64,000 bases of DNA from Gracilariopsis chorda (taxonomy: Eukaryota; Rhodophyta; Florideophyceae; Gracilariales; Gracilariaceae): NCBI GenBank assembly GCA_003194525.1, contig NBIV01000066.1, forward strand, positions 186,001 through 250,000. Direction: 5' to 3'. Below, piece by piece: positions 31,125 to 41,767 of the stretch. The position numbers and the translations under genes are program-made. How positions within the stretch are numbered: the stretch's first letter is position 1; each line of letters begins with the position of its first letter. The notes below the pieces were generated by a model. It had not been told where the DNA came from. It searched no databases and saw nothing but the letters and a program-made list of their open reading frames with translations.

Positions 31125-31931
31125 TGTAGTGCAACGCCCTCAGGGAGGGATTCTTGGTACTTGAACGCTTTCCCGATAGTATCGGTTGTGTATTGTGTAT
31201 ATGAACTACGCCCCACTATGGTGGATATGGACACGTGGGACACGGTTTTGGGTCAATTGGCGGTTGGCCACAGTAGTGGATGTTGCCACGAAATGTGGAG
31301 TATTTTAGTTAATATTATTTATTATTTTCACACCCATTTCTGGGAAGCTAGTACTTAGTGCGACGGCGCACTGCCGTCGCACCAGTAAATATTCCCCAAC
31401 AAGGGACCCCAACCTGGGGAATTGGCTCTAGTTGTTGCCGCTTGCGCGCGTACTCTACTCCTCCTTGGAGGGAAACGCCGTGAACCACGGGACATCTAAC
31501 CCCCTTGCACATCTAAATGGACCCATCACTGGGAGTATAATTGTTCCAATTGCATTGGTGTTTCGCCCTGTATAGGGAGTCCTGTCCACCGGCATTGCCG
31601 TATCTGCTCGTCGCTCTCACGATCCACTTCGTCCTTCCTTCTTCCCCTTTTTAGGGTAGCACCTCCCGCTATCCGCGGCCCTCGTGTGCGCATCCGCTCA
31701 CACTTCCCCACTTACGTGGAAACATACCTCTACTGAGGATCACACCCCGCTCACGCGGATACCGATTCTTCGCCTTCACCTCCCTGCGCGAGTCGCGACA
31801 GGTGTCCCTGGTCTTACAAACCGGCTTCGCCGTGACACCTCTGGGAGGGCTCTACCCAACTGGGTTCACCTCGTGAGAGGAAGATCCCGAACGTCTTTCG
31901 GTGTTTTTCCCCTTTGGGGCATTGCACCACA
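31125..31931 (+). repeat. 3' LTR of element A (807 bp, short variant)
   Basis: It starts TGTAGTGCAACGCC and ends GCATTGCACCACA. Its middle patch matches element B rather than its own 5' partner, which is unusual for LTRs of one insertion. It ends within the last codons of a decayed transposase gene. Confidence 0.9.
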
Positions 31932-33566
31932 AAAACACTTCGCTGTGCACAGAAGACAGCGCAACAGAACGTCGAACCACGCGACGGCCTTTGAGTATGT
32001 CTGATAGAGCAATTAGATTGTTCTCAAAAACAGAACAGAACTTCAAAATGAAGGCATGTGTAGTTCTCGACGTCAATTGAAACAACCGGGCAAGGAACCA
32101 ACCGGGATCTGTGGACTGCAGCACCGTCCACTGATGCAGATGACTCATTAGCAAGTTAACTTTCGTAAGCGGTAGAAAGCTCTCTGCTTTCTTATATCTT
32201 TGCCATCTGGTAGTCATAGAGGTAACTTGCTCGTTATCAGATCTGTACACCTCATGAAATTTATGTAGAGCTTCGTTACTAAAACCGGTCCGAAACCTCT
32301 CCTTGGGAACCAAAGTGAAAACATGCGCACCTAATTTGGCAGCGTCATTGTGGTATATGGCAGCAATTCTTCCAGCAAACACTTTCGTGGTATACAATAC
32401 CTTGTATAGATCTAGTACTATTTCTTGAAACTTTCTTACTTGCACTATACGCAGCACGACATCAATGCTCTTTCACTCTCATACCTTTGTGTTTCTTTGT
32501 GATTGGGCCCTCTCCGAAGTTGAAAGGAAAATCCAGGCTTCGTTTGTGTGTAAGAAGAGCTTTTGCGCCTAATCCGTCAATAAACTCCACAGATTCTTTT
32601 CCGTTATATCCAAAGTCTGACGAAAACAATGCATCTTTCATTTGAGCGATAGCACCTAGAGTTGCTGTTCCTTGAACTAATTGGACCAGTCTCTCCCAAA
32701 CATGAATAGATTTCTCACCTGAACGGCTTTAATGACTTTCACGAAAAAGAGCTGCTAATGGAGAGCAAAGCGCATTGTTCACTGGTCCAAGGGCTTTTCT
32801 TGGATTTTTGATGTGGGAAGTATATGTAAGATCTGATAACGCTCGTGACCTTAGTCTTTGATGATGATCATCAACGCTGAACAGAGTTACCCCAGGGACG
32901 TATTTTAGACGTCTGTCGAATGCACCGAGCTCTTTTTCCAACTGTTATGAGTTGATTTTCAGTAATTGGTTTGTTTGACCACACGCCGGACGACAGTTTG
33001 CTCGTTTGCCTTTTCTGTTGGGTCCCACTGAGAACAGACCAGATCTGATGATATCGTTTAGCTATGGTGCCAGTGTAAAAGAAGATTTCGTTATTGGACT
33101 CTGCTTACATCGTGCTGACAGCGCAATTGAAAGATGCGAAAGGTACGTGCGTCATCGACACACCTCGAAGTTTACCAAAATCTATTAAGGTAATTCTTTG
33201 CCTTCGAAGCACCCTATTTATGTGGCCCTAAAGCTTGAAAAGTACATGATCTGGTACAAAAGCTTTGAACTTATCATAGCACGAGAGTGTAGTGCACATG
33301 ATATTTTCCAGAGATTTTATGGTGGCATTGGCTTCATTCATTATGTTATTCAAAACTTTTTTACATATTTTGAGGAATCGCGCACCTAGCTCTTTATTTG
33401 CGTTATCAACTCGAATTACAAGCGCCTGGAAAGCCAAGGCATAGTTCTAACCATCAAGATCACCATTATTTTCACTGTTACTTCTTTCTACACTCCGTGC
33501 ATCATCCGCTTCAGTGTCAGTTTCCATTGAGATATCCAGATGAGGCACACTCATATCGTCGTCCAT
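31932..33566 (-). pseudogene. Decayed piggyBac-like transposase (homologue of 61441-63156)
   Basis: Read across frameshifts and stops, the minus strand follows the intact transposase at 61441-63156. The start is MDDDMSVP. Next comes the segment ending YDKFKAFVPDHVLFKL (33228-33437), compared with FDLFLPEHVLLKI. Then YVPGVTLFSVDDHHQRLRSR and KALGPVNNALCS (32729-32941), compared with YVPGVTIFSLDDDHQRLRSR and KALGPVNNAMFS. A C-terminal stretch at 31932-32457 aligns loosely with the intact end. The catalytic segment has DDH for DDD. The last codons are replaced by the LTR of element A. Confidence 0.75.
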
Positions 33567-33596
33567 CCCCTCCAAACAATTAGACCAGTAGTCTTA

Positions 33597-34022
33597 TCAT
33601 GCAATTCCTCTAGCCTCAAAAACTGTTGAAGGGCAGCATTGAAGATCATTTGTAATGCTGCTTTTTAGCGCTATAATCTCTACATATTCAATCTTTTGCT
33701 CTTCGTCGTATGATGCTTTGTCTGATGTAACCATATTTTGTTTTTCACTATCTTTAATATGTGGCAAATAGTCTGGGTCAAATGTATCTGTTTTGTCTAT
33801 CTCAAATGAAGCTGTATACTGCCTGGTATCGTCGGATAAAAAGTGAAGACATCTTTCTGTGCTCATCAGGTTTCCTTGAGCATTCAAGTTGTCTATTGTA
33901 TTGAAGTTATTGTTCCTATGACGCAGAGATAGTAGATCTAAAATTAAAACTGTGTCTTTTTCAACATTATAGACATCTTTAGTAACTGTTGGAGGCTTTC
34001 TGGATGATGACGGAATAAACAC
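33597..34022 (-). CDS. Uncharacterised 141-codon ORF upstream of the decayed transposase
   Basis: The product is acidic and hydrophilic with no recognisable domain. It ends just before the decayed transposase start on the same strand. It may be a second gene or leader exon of that transposon, or chance. Confidence 0.25.
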   Translation of the reverse strand: MFIPSSSRKPPTVTKDVYNVEKDTVLILDLLSLRHRNNNFNTIDNLNAQGNLMSTERCLHFLSDDTRQYTASFEIDKTDTFDPDYLPHIKDSEKQNMVTSDKASYDEEQKIEYVEIIALKSSITNDLQCCPSTVFEARGIA

Positions 34023-34877
34023 GCATAGTTCTGGTGCATTTATTTTTTGCCGCGTTCTGATGGGGTGTATTTCTCTTGATTCATGGGAAGTAGGTGTTGC
34101 TTAAAGCTTTGAACAGAATCCAGTTAGACCCTAACAACTGGAATCAGGATTTTTGTGCTCAATCAGGAATACTCTTTTGTTCTGGTGATTAATGGACTTT
34201 AAAGGTTTGTAAGCACTGTAAACGGCATGGATATTGCGGAGTGGTGATGGAAAATCTCCTCAACCCGCTTGAAGCAGAAGATGAGCCGCCTCGTCGCGTG
34301 ATCGGGGGCAAACGGCGTGAGGCGTTGTGCACAGCGTGCCCGGGAACAGTGAAATCACCCGGGCTGGCGTGCATACGCACGCCGGTTTCACGCAGAGCAC
34401 GCGCGCTGGCGTGATTCATGCCAAATCACGCTCTTTCATGCCGTGCTCCGCGTGACCAAAAACCTTCACGCGGGAGGCATGGGGCTAAGAGGTGGTCGCA
34501 AAACCCCAAATTACAAGCTATGTATTAGGTTTTTTATGTTCATGCGCGCTGAGAGATCTCGCGGAAACAATACCGTTTTGGCGGTAGTGCTTTAATCCGC
34601 TCGCTGTGATGTGAACCAAGAGGAAACAAAGTTGGTCCGCCACGCCTACCTCAAAAACCTGGCCTTCGCGGCAGAGACTTAACTTTTTAGAAAGTCAATA
34701 CGTCGAAGTCAGAATTAGGCGCCGTCCTCCGCAACAAACAACAACCCTAATAACTCTTGTACGCTAGTGTGGGAAGCTTCAGACGTGCACTCCAGCAATT
34801 CGATATCCCAACTTAAGGTGCATAGGAAACAAGTCTAATAATACCGCAGATAGCTACCCATCATCCTATAATCCAGC
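34023..34877. other. Intergenic region
   Basis: No gene is visible. The part around 34290-34470 is GC-rich and holds several copies of GCGTGA/TCACGC motifs in both orientations; the rest is plain. Confidence 0.4.
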
Positions 34878-35720
34878 ATGAATCCTTTGACTGTGGGAGG
34901 CGTTCCCGAAGCGTACAACGATCCTTTCCCTCTAGCAAACTTTGCGTCGCACGGAATCAGTGTGCCTCCGAGATTCTTTCCGTATGCTGGGGGTAGTGGA
35001 TCAATGATTAAAGCTGTTGTGGGCGGTGAGATTGATGCCGCATTTGCTCTCACCGACTGTATTGTGGCTGCAATTGAGAACGGAACCCCTGTGCGCATAG
35101 CAGGCCCACTTATCCATAGCCCTCTTACGTGGGCTGTGATTGTTCACCCAGATAGGCAGGGTGCTGTACAAGATTTGTCTGAAGCTACCTGGGGGATATC
35201 AAGAATGAATAGTGGAAGTCACGTAATGGTTTCTACTCTAGCGAAAGAAAGGAACTGGACTAAGGAGCCCAGCTTTAAGGTCTGTGGAAATTTTGCTGGG
35301 CTGCGTTCCGCCCTAAAAGAAGGAAGTATCGACGCCTTTCTGTGGGAACATTATACCACAAAGCCTTATGCGGACAAAAGGGATGTCAAGATCATCGGAG
35401 GGGTACCTACGCCTTGGGGGTGCTTCAGTGTAGTAGTGCGTGAAGACTCAAAGAGAGTAGATGAAGTCCACCGCATGGTAGACGCCTTCGTCGAAGCTGG
35501 GAAAGCTTTTGTTACAAGCGAAAGCAATGCTAAAGGGATAATGGAACGCTATGGAATGGCTGAACATGATGCCAAAGCATGGATGAGCGGAGTGACCTAT
35601 GCTGGCGTCGGTGAGCGTTCAGTGAACAAGGATATGCTCGAGAAGACGAGACGAACACTCTTGGAAGCAGGGGTAATCAAGGAGTTCAAATATGCGGGAA
35701 CTGAGTCTTACAAAGCATAA
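34878..35720 (+). CDS. Periplasmic-binding-fold protein of the Ca3427-like type
   Basis: The 280-aa product matches the pattern of PBP2 Ca3427-like proteins, a soluble relative of bacterial nitrate/sulfonate/taurine-binding proteins found in some fungi and algae. Family marks: TVGGVPEAYNDPF at the start, GGSGSMIKAVVGGEIDAAFALTDC, the SPLTWAVIVH segment, and the strong block WGISRMNSGSHVMVSTLA. There is no signal peptide or membrane anchor, so it is probably cytosolic or organellar rather than part of an ABC importer. The gene is intronless. The ligand is unknown. The bacterial-type fold suggests an old horizontal transfer, which is inference. Confidence 0.8.
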   Translation: MNPLTVGGVPEAYNDPFPLANFASHGISVPPRFFPYAGGSGSMIKAVVGGEIDAAFALTDCIVAAIENGTPVRIAGPLIHSPLTWAVIVHPDRQGAVQDLSEATWGISRMNSGSHVMVSTLAKERNWTKEPSFKVCGNFAGLRSALKEGSIDAFLWEHYTTKPYADKRDVKIIGGVPTPWGCFSVVVREDSKRVDEVHRMVDAFVEAGKAFVTSESNAKGIMERYGMAEHDAKAWMSGVTYAGVGERSVNKDMLEKTRRTLLEAGVIKEFKYAGTESYKA

Positions 35721-36069
35721 CTCCTGACTTGTGCCTATGCTTGGGTCATGGTATGCCACGGTTCTCATCATAGCATAGAACATTGATTGCGTTTTCTTGA
35801 CTCGTGCTTTTGAAAACCGCCATTGTGCAAGAGCAAAGCGGGTACAGATACCGCGCCGCCTTTGAATCACGATTAAGTGATGAAGTCAAGTGAATGTCAG
35901 TGTTGAGCAAAGCGCAGAACTAAAGACACCGTAAGCAGATGTGCCCACAGTAGCTCGTAACTGATTTGGTGGGGTGCAAGAGTGAGAGATACATGACTCC
36001 ATGATTCTTCTAACGATTTCTGGAAGCATCGTCGTTCATCTCCTCAATGGGAATGGACTCTAAGCCGCT
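35721..36069. other. Convergent intergenic spacer
   Basis: These 349 bp separate the convergent Ca3427-like and LETM1-like genes; no feature seen. Confidence 0.45.
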
Positions 36070-38208
36070 TTAATCCGCAAGGTGAAGCTCGTCTAATGCG
36101 ATCGTGATTCGATTCTTCTGAGCTTTCCTCTCGCTGTCTGGAGCGGTCTTTGAAATGTCACTCAGAGATATATGAGGGCTGTCGTCTGTTGCTTCTGAGT
36201 CGACGATGGTCTCGTTTGATTCTGAAGGGGGGGTGCTTCTTCCATTTCCATCAACACCGTTGTTCACCGTGGATTTTCCCTCCTCCGCAGTTTTGCTACG
36301 GAAGCCAAAGAACAACAATCTCAATAGAGATGCCACAAGCCCCGTTGGTTGCGGTTCGGTTTGCTCAACTCCGGATGCACCATTTTCTAGTTTCATTGAT
36401 TGCTCATATTGTTCGTGTTTTCGCATGAGAGCTTGTCGTCGTTCGCTGAACGTGGAAGGGAAGAATTCAGGCCAGTACCGCTGCAACAAGGAGAAAATGA
36501 GGACATGACCGACGGGCGTAAGAGGTGCGATGAGGACTATTGTAAATGGGATTAGTGTTAAGAGATCCTTAACAGTTCGACGGATCGTGCGGATTTCTCG
36601 AGGGGTCGGTGTGTATCCTGTGATAGCTCGTCTTGTAAGCCGTAACGCAAATCTCAGATCACCAACGAACAGACGTAGCCCTCGCGAATAGAATTCAATG
36701 CCCGCACGAGTCTTCTTTGCGGATGACGCGAAGAACTGGCGTACCTGCGGCCAACTCAAGGTTTCTGAGCTATACAAAGGTTCATCGAGTCCTAGTCGCG
36801 TTTTCAAGTATTGAATATCCGCCGCTAACTCGCCAAGCGTGTCGTCTTCGATCAAAAGTGGTTCGGACTGGTCAATAAAGAGCTCAAGTGTTGCAAGACG
36901 CTCATCTAACTCAGCAAACTCGACAACCATCATACGCTGCTCATTCATTGATTCAGGTTCACAGTTATCAATCTCCTCCGACACGCCAACGAAGATCTTC
37001 TCCATTTCAAGCTGCAACACACGAATTGCAAGCGTGCGACGAAGCGCGCTGACACAATCATCCATTTCACGAATTTCTTTGGCGCGAATGAGTTTGCCAA
37101 GCTGGTCTTCGCGTCGAAGAGCTGTTTCACGTTCTTTGCTACTTGCATACAGCTGCTTCTCCAATGAACCAATTTCTTCCCGGAGTTGGAATTCTCTTTC
37201 CTCGTCCGTAATGCTTAGCATCGCAACTGGTGGCATGAGCGAACTGTCTAATGACTGTCCAAGCTGTTCATCTGGGACAATCCCGTTCAATCTCTTCCAA
37301 GTCATGCCTGCGTTGTCCAACCAATCTGCCAGAAACGCGCGTAAAGCTTTAACATCGACCGTACCATCGTCACGAACAAAACTGTGGAACACTTCTTCAA
37401 TGCTCTCGCCAACGTCACTTGCTTTCCGTTTGAGAGTCATGCCGCCCTCCATCACCGTTCTTCTCACCGTATCTACAATATCCTGGGAGTCAATTATTGT
37501 TTTATCAGTTTCAAGTTGTGAGTCAGGTATAGCTTGAGTATCCTCCTCCGGACGCACGGAACTGTCGATCATATCTTGCGAGGGTTCAGTATCGATCATA
37601 GCTTCAGCTTCCTTCTTTCGAAATTGACGGTCCTCCAGAGCCTTTTCAACTTCTCCAATGACCTGCTCAAGCTTTGTAACCAAAGTCATAGCATCTCGTT
37701 CCGCGGGAGCCTCTGTAGCCAACCGTCTAATTCCGCGAAGATCCTTTCGTATCCGATGAGCCGTGGCCTGAGCATCCGAAAGCGCTGTTTGTTTTTCTGC
37801 CGCAAGAGGAGATTCGGAAAGAATACCTAAGGCAAGTCGGATATCAGCTTCTGCCAAACGTATGATAAGACGAGTGTTCAGCGTACGGGCACGCATACGT
37901 GCTGCAGCGAGATGTTCGCGAACCTCTTCGCGTGGGTCACTGGATACTGGATTTGGGAGCGTTTGCTGTGATGATGGTGATGATGGTTGTTGTTGGGGCT
38001 GTGGTGGCTGTGGGGGCTGAGGTGGACGTTGTGACTGCGGTGTACAGCACGCAAAACGAGGACTTGGTCGACGCCGACGAGTGACATTGCAAGAGGTGGG
38101 GAACACGGTTGTTGATTTTACAGGAAGCAGGGGTATGAAAGCGGTGTGCGGAGGACGAGTTGAGGTCGCCATTGTGTGCTTATGGGGTATTGGACGGATA
38201 TACGGCAT
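36070..38208 (-). CDS. LETM1-domain-like organelle membrane protein
   Basis: The 712-aa protein has a Ser/Thr/Pro/Arg-rich start fit for a plastid or mitochondrial transit peptide (second in-frame ATG at 38172, MATSTRPPHTAF). A Gln/Pro-rich stretch follows (PPQPPQPPQPQQQPS). Long charged helices cover 90-480. The LETM1 signature sits near 515-600: GYTPTPREIRTIRRTVKDL, a hydrophobic helix LIPFTIVLIAPLTPVG, then LLQRYWPEFFPSTF. LETM1 relatives act in cation/proton exchange or membrane-associated translation in mitochondria, and in plastid ion balance. Length and transit-like N-terminus resemble plastid LETM1-like proteins of plants. The C-terminus is acidic and Ser-rich. Confidence 0.82.
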   Translation of the reverse strand: MPYIRPIPHKHTMATSTRPPHTAFIPLLPVKSTTVFPTSCNVTRRRRPSPRFACCTPQSQRPPQPPQPPQPQQQPSSPSSQQTLPNPVSSDPREEVREHLAAARMRARTLNTRLIIRLAEADIRLALGILSESPLAAEKQTALSDAQATAHRIRKDLRGIRRLATEAPAERDAMTLVTKLEQVIGEVEKALEDRQFRKKEAEAMIDTEPSQDMIDSSVRPEEDTQAIPDSQLETDKTIIDSQDIVDTVRRTVMEGGMTLKRKASDVGESIEEVFHSFVRDDGTVDVKALRAFLADWLDNAGMTWKRLNGIVPDEQLGQSLDSSLMPPVAMLSITDEEREFQLREEIGSLEKQLYASSKERETALRREDQLGKLIRAKEIREMDDCVSALRRTLAIRVLQLEMEKIFVGVSEEIDNCEPESMNEQRMMVVEFAELDERLATLELFIDQSEPLLIEDDTLGELAADIQYLKTRLGLDEPLYSSETLSWPQVRQFFASSAKKTRAGIEFYSRGLRLFVGDLRFALRLTRRAITGYTPTPREIRTIRRTVKDLLTLIPFTIVLIAPLTPVGHVLIFSLLQRYWPEFFPSTFSERRQALMRKHEQYEQSMKLENGASGVEQTEPQPTGLVASLLRLLFFGFRSKTAEEGKSTVNNGVDGNGRSTPPSESNETIVDSEATDDSPHISLSDISKTAPDSERKAQKNRITIALDELHLAD

Positions 38209-39071
38209 AGATTCACGATGTTATGTTGATTAAGATCCAATTTGGTGCGAAGTTAGGAATCGGCTGAGGAAATTGCAGAGAGATTGTGTGGGCGAGTTGT
38301 TTTGAATAGTGGAGATATGATTGCGCAGCGCATACCAGCGACCGTAAACTCCTTGGTGAAGTCCACGGCGAGTGGAAGGAAGATGCATCAAGTGGGACGC
38401 TTCTAGCGGCAATCACGATTGTATCGATGGGAGCCGAACTGAGTCCACTGGACAGAAGTCAACAACAGAAAGTGCTCACGCGTGCATCTGCAGAGTGGCA
38501 TAAAATGCCACCACGAAGTGTGTAGATTGCAGCGGAGGAACGTGAGGCTGGCTCGTCGGAGATGGGCCATTCAAAATGCTTCGTGTCCATTAAAAAAATC
38601 ACGATTCATTGACTCCTCGATGCGCAAGCGGCGCATGGATGTGCGTCTCCATTGGTCCACTTGGCGTCGCTACCAATACAACTGATCAGCTTGAGATGGT
38701 TCGCCATGGCGAGCATCGCCTTCTCTCAAAGATATCGGTTCCTGACAGGAAGGCGCAAGCCTCAGGACCGAAATCGCGTTGATCAGCGCAATCTCACTGT
38801 CGTGGCGCTTGCCTGTACATGCTACACTACGTGACACTTGACCCTAGTTGACATCCCTGATTGGCCTCACTGTAACAGCCTCGACTGGTCCGCACTTTTC
38901 CCCTCTTCTTCGTCCATGTTACCAAGCGTATGGGACGGCCTAACGACGGATAAAGATTCATCACCACGCTCCGTTTCCATTGGGTGCGACGCGACGTTTT
39001 GAACATTGAAGGCACACCGTCGGCCCCGTCACTTTTGCCAACTTCATCCTTGTAAGCTTCAAATCCCACCA
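38209..39071. other. Divergent promoter region
   Basis: About 860 bp between the starts of the LETM1-like (-) and DXR (+) genes. Only short random frames are present. Both neighbours look organelle-targeted, so shared regulation is possible. Confidence 0.4.
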
Positions 39072-40499
39072 ATGATGCACGCATTCATTCAAATCCCCGC
39101 ATCCTCCTTCCTATCCGCCACTCCTCAACGCTCTTTCCTTTCGCGCCGACCTAGTCCTCTAGCCCATCAAACAGCCACATCACGTTCAGGTACACCTTGT
39201 GTTAAGGCTGCTTTGCAACAAGGAGCCGCTCCAGTTGGTACCGATAAAGCCCTGCAAGAGGTTGTACGTCGTGCCACTTCAGAGGGAGACTCCTTCTCCC
39301 GTCGCATCTCAGTTCTTGGTTCCACTGGTTCGATCGGCACCCAGACGCTCGACCTTGTTCGAGAAGCCCCCCAGGTTTTCTCAGTAGCGTCTTTGTCTGC
39401 GGGAAGCAACGTCGATCTTCTCGTGGAACAAACACGAGAGTTCTCCCCCGAGTTAGTATGCATTCTCGATGAAACTCGCGTGGCGGAGTTGCGGGAAAAA
39501 CTCAATGAAGCGGGTTGCACGAATGTGAAGATTGTCAGCGGTCGCGACGGCGTTGTGCAAGCCGCTGCTGACACTGATGCGCAGGTTGTTGTCACTGGCA
39601 TTGTAGGTTGTGCTGGCTTGTTACCCACCGTCGCCGCCATTCGTGCAGGCAAGGACATCGCGCTGGCGAACAAGGAAACCTTAATAGCAGGGGGACCTGT
39701 AGTTGTACCTCTCGTGAAGAAACATGGAATCAGCATGACAGCTGCGGATTCGGAACATTCCGCTATCTTTCAGTGTCTACAAGGTGCCCCGTCAAAGGCG
39801 TTGCGCAAGATCATTCTCACCGCTTCAGGAGGTGCTTTTCGTGATTGGAAACCGGCTGACCTGAAGAACGTCACTCTTGCGGACGCTTTGAAACATCCTA
39901 ATTGGACTATGGGGGCGAAAATTACTATTGACTCTGCCAGTTTATACAATAAGGCTGCAGAGGTCATCGAAGCACATTATCTCTTTGGTGTAGATTACGA
40001 CCAAATCGATGCCGTCATACATAAGCAATCGATCATTCACTCGCTCGTAGAGTTTCAGGACACATCTGTTCTAGCGCAACTGGGATGGCCGGATATGCGT
40101 TTACCATTGCTGTACGCCATTTCATGGCCACATCGTGTTGCAATGCCCTCGTTTGAACCGTTGGATCTAGTCAAGGTTGGATCTCTGACGTTCCAGGAAG
40201 TCGATCGCGAAAAGTATCCGAACATGAATTTAGCGTACGCTGCTGGGCGGAAGGCAGGGACCATGACCTGTGTTTTGAATGCTGCCAATGAAGCAGCCGT
40301 CGAGATGTTCCGTGGGGAGAAGATTCATTTCCTTGATATTGCAAGAATCAATCATGCCATGATGGACATGCATAGAGAGGACTTCATTCAAAACCCCACC
40401 TTGGATGAAATCGTTCATTTTGATCAGATCACACGAACATATGCCACAGAATATGTATCCTCCGGCAAGTTAGTTCAATCTTTCGCCCCGTTGAAGTAG
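39072..40499 (+). CDS. DXR: 1-deoxy-D-xylulose 5-phosphate reductoisomerase, plastid
   Basis: DXR converts DOXP to MEP with NADPH and a divalent metal, the committed step of the plastid MEP isoprenoid pathway. From ATG 39072 the protein has 475 residues. The first 65 or so form a Ser/Arg/Pro-rich transit peptide. The NADPH loop [10 protein letters not shown] is near residue 83, IVGCAGL and [10 protein letters not shown] follow, and [13 protein letters not shown] and [13 protein letters not shown] mark the metal and substrate site. The C-terminal domain carries LNAANEAAV. An in-frame ATG at 39006 would add 22 basic residues; I prefer 39072 because a transit peptide begins there. Intronless. 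Confidence 0.96.
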   Translation: MMHAFIQIPASSFLSATPQRSFLSRRPSPLAHQTATSRSGTPCVKAALQQGAAPVGTDKALQEVVRRATSEGDSFSRRISVLGSTGSIGTQTLDLVREAPQVFSVASLSAGSNVDLLVEQTREFSPELVCILDETRVAELREKLNEAGCTNVKIVSGRDGVVQAAADTDAQVVVTGIVGCAGLLPTVAAIRAGKDIALANKETLIAGGPVVVPLVKKHGISMTAADSEHSAIFQCLQGAPSKALRKIILTASGGAFRDWKPADLKNVTLADALKHPNWTMGAKITIDSASLYNKAAEVIEAHYLFGVDYDQIDAVIHKQSIIHSLVEFQDTSVLAQLGWPDMRLPLLYAISWPHRVAMPSFEPLDLVKVGSLTFQEVDREKYPNMNLAYAAGRKAGTMTCVLNAANEAAVEMFRGEKIHFLDIARINHAMMDMHREDFIQNPTLDEIVHFDQITRTYATEYVSSGKLVQSFAPLK

Positions 40500-40678
40500 T
40501 TAAGTTTTTTTCTTAATATATTTTTTTCCTTACGCGACGCGATGTCGCAGAATCCGTGGTTCACTGGCTTATTGTTACTTATCCCTTCAAAAGTCTTTGT
40601 AACATTGGTACTCGTAAAGCAAAATGACTCAGTGACATCAATGATTGTACCCAGTCTTTAAAGCAAAGCTCATGAACA

Positions 40679-41227
40679 TCACTCAACGATGTTGTCGTAG
40701 TCCGTCTTGGACATCAATGCGTCAACGGCTGTTTTGATCTGACTGGGCCAGGGTAGTACTACACCCAAGTATCCTTCAGTGAGCGGTCTTTGATTGATCA
40801 AGGAAGTATCTTTCGCAAGCATATCATTGTACTCCAGTAGAGTGCCCTTGATCCCGCATTGGACGGCATACCTCTCACCAGCTTCGCATATGATTGTACA
40901 CAATCTCGTCTTCTCTTCAACGACTATGCCTCCTTTCTTCCGCTTGCCTTTCACCTGACGCATTTCCACTCGGTAGTCAACGGCCTGTATCGCTCGCCGT
41001 TGAGTGACGATGGGATGCAGAGGAGATAAGCACAAAACGCAGATTCCATTGTGGTGACGTGCAATACACAAATCCTCCCCCCGGTCCGGAGGTTTTGTTC
41101 TAGGTGAAAGTTGTCGTGCGAGACCGGGAGCATAATGAAGGGTGAAGTACCGTTCGATTGTACTAGGAGGAACAATACGATGCATCATCACACGTCTGGT
41201 TTGGAGGCGGTTCTCAAAAGAAATCAC
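40679..41227 (-). CDS. ABITRAM/FAM206A (Simiate)-like protein
   Basis: The 182-aa product follows the ABITRAM family pattern: STIERYFTLHYAPG, a short HHNGICVLCLSPLHPI strand, the VKGKRKKGG segment, ICEAGERYAVQCGIKGTLLEYND (a lipoyl/GcvH-like beta fold), and ending near GYLGVVLPWPSQI. In animals the protein binds actin and affects transcription; outside animals its role is unknown. Initiation may be at ATG 41227 or at 41188 (MMHRIVPP). It is convergent with DXR, with 179 bp between stops. Confidence 0.85.
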   Translation of the reverse strand: MISFENRLQTRRVMMHRIVPPSTIERYFTLHYAPGLARQLSPRTKPPDRGEDLCIARHHNGICVLCLSPLHPIVTQRRAIQAVDYRVEMRQVKGKRKKGGIVVEEKTRLCTIICEAGERYAVQCGIKGTLLEYNDMLAKDTSLINQRPLTEGYLGVVLPWPSQIKTAVDALMSKTDYDNIVE

Positions 41228-41767
41228 TTCTCGAAGAGGGACCTGGAGTGCGTTTGTCAGAGGAGGTCACAAGGCTGGATTTACTTTGTGGACATTCCTT
41301 CTCTCTGAGTCCCGTAGCCTTATTCCTCGAGATAAAAGTAGAGCGTAGTTGAGTAGAGGTCTATCAGATAGGCTTTAGCAACTCCGCGCGAAAAGAAAAC
41401 GGTAATGAACATATCTTATGTTGGCCAGAAGCACTGAGAGACGTCGAGTTTGTCGAATTTTGTTGATTTTATTGATTGGCGAGCTGCGGAATAACACTGT
41501 AAGCGGAGTTAATAACTGGCTCAGGACACAGAGCATGGCACATTCATGTTGCTGATCGCCTGCATGTTTTAGAGTGATGGGTTTCTTTGTAGCTTCGATC
41601 CGCGTGATTAACATTCGAGGCTGAGTCATTTAGCTCCATTGAATCTCTGATTGCACGTCATCACGAAAGCGGAGTAGGAGAGTCGGTCTTCAGATGTATG
41701 ACCTCGGTATGATTACGTCTATTTCAACCACTTTCAGAACTCTCTTCACCCACAGCTCTAGGAGGTC
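41228..41767. other. Divergent promoter region
   Basis: 540 bp between the starts of the ABITRAM-like (-) and NCA2-like (+) genes. I see only short frames and no repeat. Confidence 0.4.

Larger units (their letters stand above)
14943..31931 (+). mobile_element. Element A: non-autonomous Ty3/gypsy chromovirus, split by element B
   Basis: Element A has two LTRs in plus orientation (14943-15769 and 31125-31931), a primer site, a full gag ORF, a polypurine tract and a shortened pol. About 4.3 kb of pol (protease, RT, RNase H, integrase) is gone in frame, and most of the antisense ORF known from element B is gone too. Element B sits inside it at 18330-29866. There is no matching target duplication: the five bases before it are CAGCC and those after it AAAAC. 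The flanks are two unrelated decayed elements, and the two LTRs differ in length and in an internal patch. A is therefore probably a product of recombination between insertions. Confidence 0.85.

Noticed and set aside
14943-31931. CRISPR-like array suggested by repeated short motifs
   Set aside because: The repeats are individual hairpins of different sequence, not a constant repeat with spacers, and the DNA is eukaryotic.
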